Shown piece after piece: positions 62,482 through 64,000 of a stretch of DNA of 64,000 nucleotides; within the stretch, counting starts at the first letter, position 1; the number at the start of each line of letters is the position of its first letter. Source of the DNA: Thermophagus xiamenensis (GTDB taxonomy: Bacteria; Bacteroidota; Bacteroidia; Bacteroidales; Marinilabiliaceae). Made by a program: the position numbers and the translations under genes. The notes under the pieces are model-generated. The model saw nothing but the letters and a program-made list of their open reading frames with translations, was not told the DNA's origin and did no database searches. Location: NCBI RefSeq assembly GCF_900112795.1, contig NZ_FONA01000012.1, positions 78,479 to 142,478 of the forward strand, written 5' to 3'.

Positions 62482-63216
62482 ATGGGGAAAGAAGCTCTTC
62501 CGATTGTAAACAAAAACGGAAATATTATCGAAATTAAAGATGGTCTCATCCGTCAACGGGAACATATCATTTTACGTGATGTTAACCTGGAAATCAAGCC
62601 CGGGGAATTTGTTTATCTTATAGGACGCGTAGGGAGTGGAAAATCAAGCCTGTTAAAAACTTTTTATGGTGACTTGCCTTTTAATGACGGTTATGGCTTT
62701 GCCGTAGGCTATGAGTTGAGTAATTTGAAAAGCAGAGATTTGCCATTCCTTAGACGACGTATGGGAATCGTTTTTCAGGATTTTCAATTGTTAACCGATC
62801 GCAATGTATATGATAATCTACTCTTTATATTAAAGGCTACCGGATGGAAGAATCAAAAAGAAATGGACCATCAAATCAGAGATGTATTATCTAAGGTCGA
62901 TTTGGTTCACAAGGGTTATAAAATGCCTCATCAACTATCGGGTGGAGAACAGCAAAGAGTTGGTATTGCAAGAGCTCTCCTTAATCAACCCGAGCTTATT
63001 CTTGCTGATGAGCCCACCGGGAATCTTGACCCTGATACTTCCGATGAATTGTTGGAGTTGCTTCATGCTATTTCAAAGGATGGAAAAACCGTTGTCATGG
63101 CCACCCATAATTACGGACTTATTAAAAGATTCCCCGGCCGAACCATCCGGTGTCAAAATACACGGTTATCAGAATCGGTTACCGAAGAGATTGATTTTGA
63201 CCAGTTGGTGGAATGA
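62482..63216 (+). CDS. ftsE: FtsE-like cell division ATPase
   Basis: 244 aa ABC ATPase, with Walker A IGRVGSGKSSLLK, Q-loop FQDFQLLTDR, signature LSGGEQQRVGIARALL, Walker B LILADEPTGNLD and H-loop MATHNYGL. The DRNVYDNLLFILKATGW segment is typical of FtsE, the partner of the FtsX membrane subunit that regulates peptidoglycan hydrolases. FtsX is not in the neighbouring sequence, which is common in Bacteroidota. The N-terminal 30 residues are longer than in E. coli. Confidence 0.9.
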   Translation: MGKEALPIVNKNGNIIEIKDGLIRQREHIILRDVNLEIKPGEFVYLIGRVGSGKSSLLKTFYGDLPFNDGYGFAVGYELSNLKSRDLPFLRRRMGIVFQDFQLLTDRNVYDNLLFILKATGWKNQKEMDHQIRDVLSKVDLVHKGYKMPHQLSGGEQQRVGIARALLNQPELILADEPTGNLDPDTSDELLELLHAISKDGKTVVMATHNYGLIKRFPGRTIRCQNTRLSESVTEEIDFDQLVE

Positions 63217-63261
63217 ATTTTTGTAACTCTTTCTCTTTTGGGAATATTTTTTTCAAAGGAA

Positions 63262-63293
63262 TTTGATTTAGACTAAAAATCTCTGTTACTTTG
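63262..63293 (+). promoter_or_regulatory. Probable promoter of the SlyD gene
   Basis: TTTG (63262-63265), 20 bases, TTACTTTG (63286-63293), 7 of 8 in the -7 box. The ATG is 36 bases downstream of the -7. Confidence 0.5.
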
Positions 63294-63328
63294 TTCCTTA
63301 GTAAATAATGTTATAAAAGAAAATTAGA

Positions 63329-63850
63329 ATGGAAATTGGAAAAAACAAGTTTGTATCGCTGTCATATCAGTTGCGTCTAAATGGGGCCGAAGGTGATTTA
63401 ATTGAAGAAACCGGTGCTGATAATCCTCTTCAATTTGTGTTTGGAGCAGGTAGAATGATCGAAATGTTTGAAAAAAAACTGGAAGGCTTGAAAAAAGGAG
63501 ATAATTTTGATTTCTTGTTGAAGTCACATGAAGCTTATGGTGAGGTGAATGCCGATGCTATAGTAGACCTTCCTAAAAATATTTTTGAAGTCAACGGACA
63601 AATAGACGAGTCGTTGTTAAAGATTGGCAATATGGTTCCGATGCAGGATGCCAACGGAAATAGGCTGAACGGTATGGTCATTGAAGTTACCGACACAACT
63701 GTTAAAATGGACTTTAATCATCCACTTGCCGGTGATGACCTTCACTTTTCCGGCAAAGTAATTGATGTTAGAGAAGCCACAGAACAAGAATTGGTCGAAG
63801 CCATGGGCGGAAGTTGCTCCGGAGGATGCGGTGACGGATGTAGTTGCTAA
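63329..63850 (+). CDS. slyD: FKBP-type peptidyl-prolyl isomerase, SlyD family
   Basis: 173 aa cytosolic prolyl isomerase and chaperone. The FKBP core with IF domain insertion starts VSLSYQLRLNGAEGDLIEET, GAGRMIEMFEKKLEGLKKGD, and continues through the flap (DATGNRLNG-like MVPMQDANGNRLNGMV) to HPLAGDDLHFSGKVIDVREATEQEL. It ends in a Cys-rich tail (GGSCSGGCGDGCSC), shorter than in E. coli SlyD but of the same Ni2+-binding type. A good terminator follows. Confidence 0.93.
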   Translation: MEIGKNKFVSLSYQLRLNGAEGDLIEETGADNPLQFVFGAGRMIEMFEKKLEGLKKGDNFDFLLKSHEAYGEVNADAIVDLPKNIFEVNGQIDESLLKIGNMVPMQDANGNRLNGMVIEVTDTTVKMDFNHPLAGDDLHFSGKVIDVREATEQELVEAMGGSCSGGCGDGCSC

Positions 63851-63868
63851 TGTAATTTATAAATTTAT

Positions 63869-63907
63869 AAAAGGGTGTTTCATCGTTGATGGGACACCTT
63901 TTTTTTG
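63869..63907 (+). terminator. Intrinsic terminator after slyD
   Basis: AAAGGGTGTTTCATC (63870-63884) pairs with GATGGGACACCTTTT (63888-63902) with several G-U pairs, followed by more T residues. It ends the SlyD transcript; the remaining ~95 bases of the window hold nothing recognisable. Confidence 0.8.
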
Positions 63908-64000
63908 ATACTGTTTAAAAAAGTGTGTCTGAAAAGGAATAAAAAAGGTCTTCTCAGGTTAGTTTTACAAACGAAAAACCAAAATGTATAACTAAAAAAA

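Overview
This window looks like chromosome from a member of the Bacteroidota, probably a free-living or anaerobic Bacteroidales/Marinilabiliales-type organism; the exact lineage is inference. Supporting signs are a secreted protease with a type IX secretion (Por) C-terminal domain, CarboxypepD_reg TonB receptor remnants, DUF4465, DUF4301 and DUF7935 family proteins, a RemB/Wzi-like barrel, Bacteroidetes-type promoters (TTTG-N19-21-TAnnTTTG), and a butyrate kinase plus an A-type flavoprotein that fit an anaerobic or microaerobic lifestyle. No rRNA, tRNA, CRISPR array, integrase or transposase gene was seen.

Layout. 1-9.4 kb: butyrate kinase, T9SS serine protease, DUF4465 lipoprotein, thioredoxin-fold lipid-side oxidoreductase, aminopeptidase P and a DUF4097-like protein. 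9.4-12.4 kb: a compound dispersed repeat, a soluble PAS histidine kinase and a 41-bp tandem array. 12.4-24 kb: housekeeping genes (CorA, ribH, TPR protein, recF-DUF721, biotin carrier and biotin carboxylase, ferritin) and a tightly packed minus-strand operon (TPR, phosphosulfolactate synthase, DUF368, aroE, SUI1). 24-29.5 kb: DUF4301, then two broken outer-membrane barrel genes, a FadL-type gene with a one-base shift in a G6 tract and a TonB receptor that has lost its plug. 29.6-33.7 kb: iron locus, with feoB and a membrane-anchored DtxR-FeoA-FeoA fusion facing a second DtxR/MntR regulator across a shared control region that carries a palindrome inside a promoter. 33.9-34.7 kb: a second 41-bp tandem array of unrelated sequence. 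35-42.1 kb: type I restriction-modification island (hsdM, hsdS, GxxExxY gene, hsdR). 42.2-45.6 kb: mnmE, orphan sugar-binding lipoprotein, acetyltransferase. 45.8-56 kb: exopolysaccharide locus (Wzi/RemB-like barrel, two Wzc-type tyrosine kinases, Wza, WecA/MraY-like initiating transferase, GT2). 56-64 kb: murB, mltG, SPOR lipoprotein, flavodiiron protein, DUF7935, aspartate aminotransferase, FtsE and SlyD.

The most unusual material is non-coding. A composite dispersed repeat occurs at six intergenic places; in three of them its end supplies the ATG-AAA start of the next reading frame. Two unrelated tandem arrays share an exact 41-bp period and carry a palindrome in each unit; in one array the palindrome changes in a paired, compensatory way. 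The iron-locus promoter with an embedded palindrome and the decayed barrel genes are the next most informative points.
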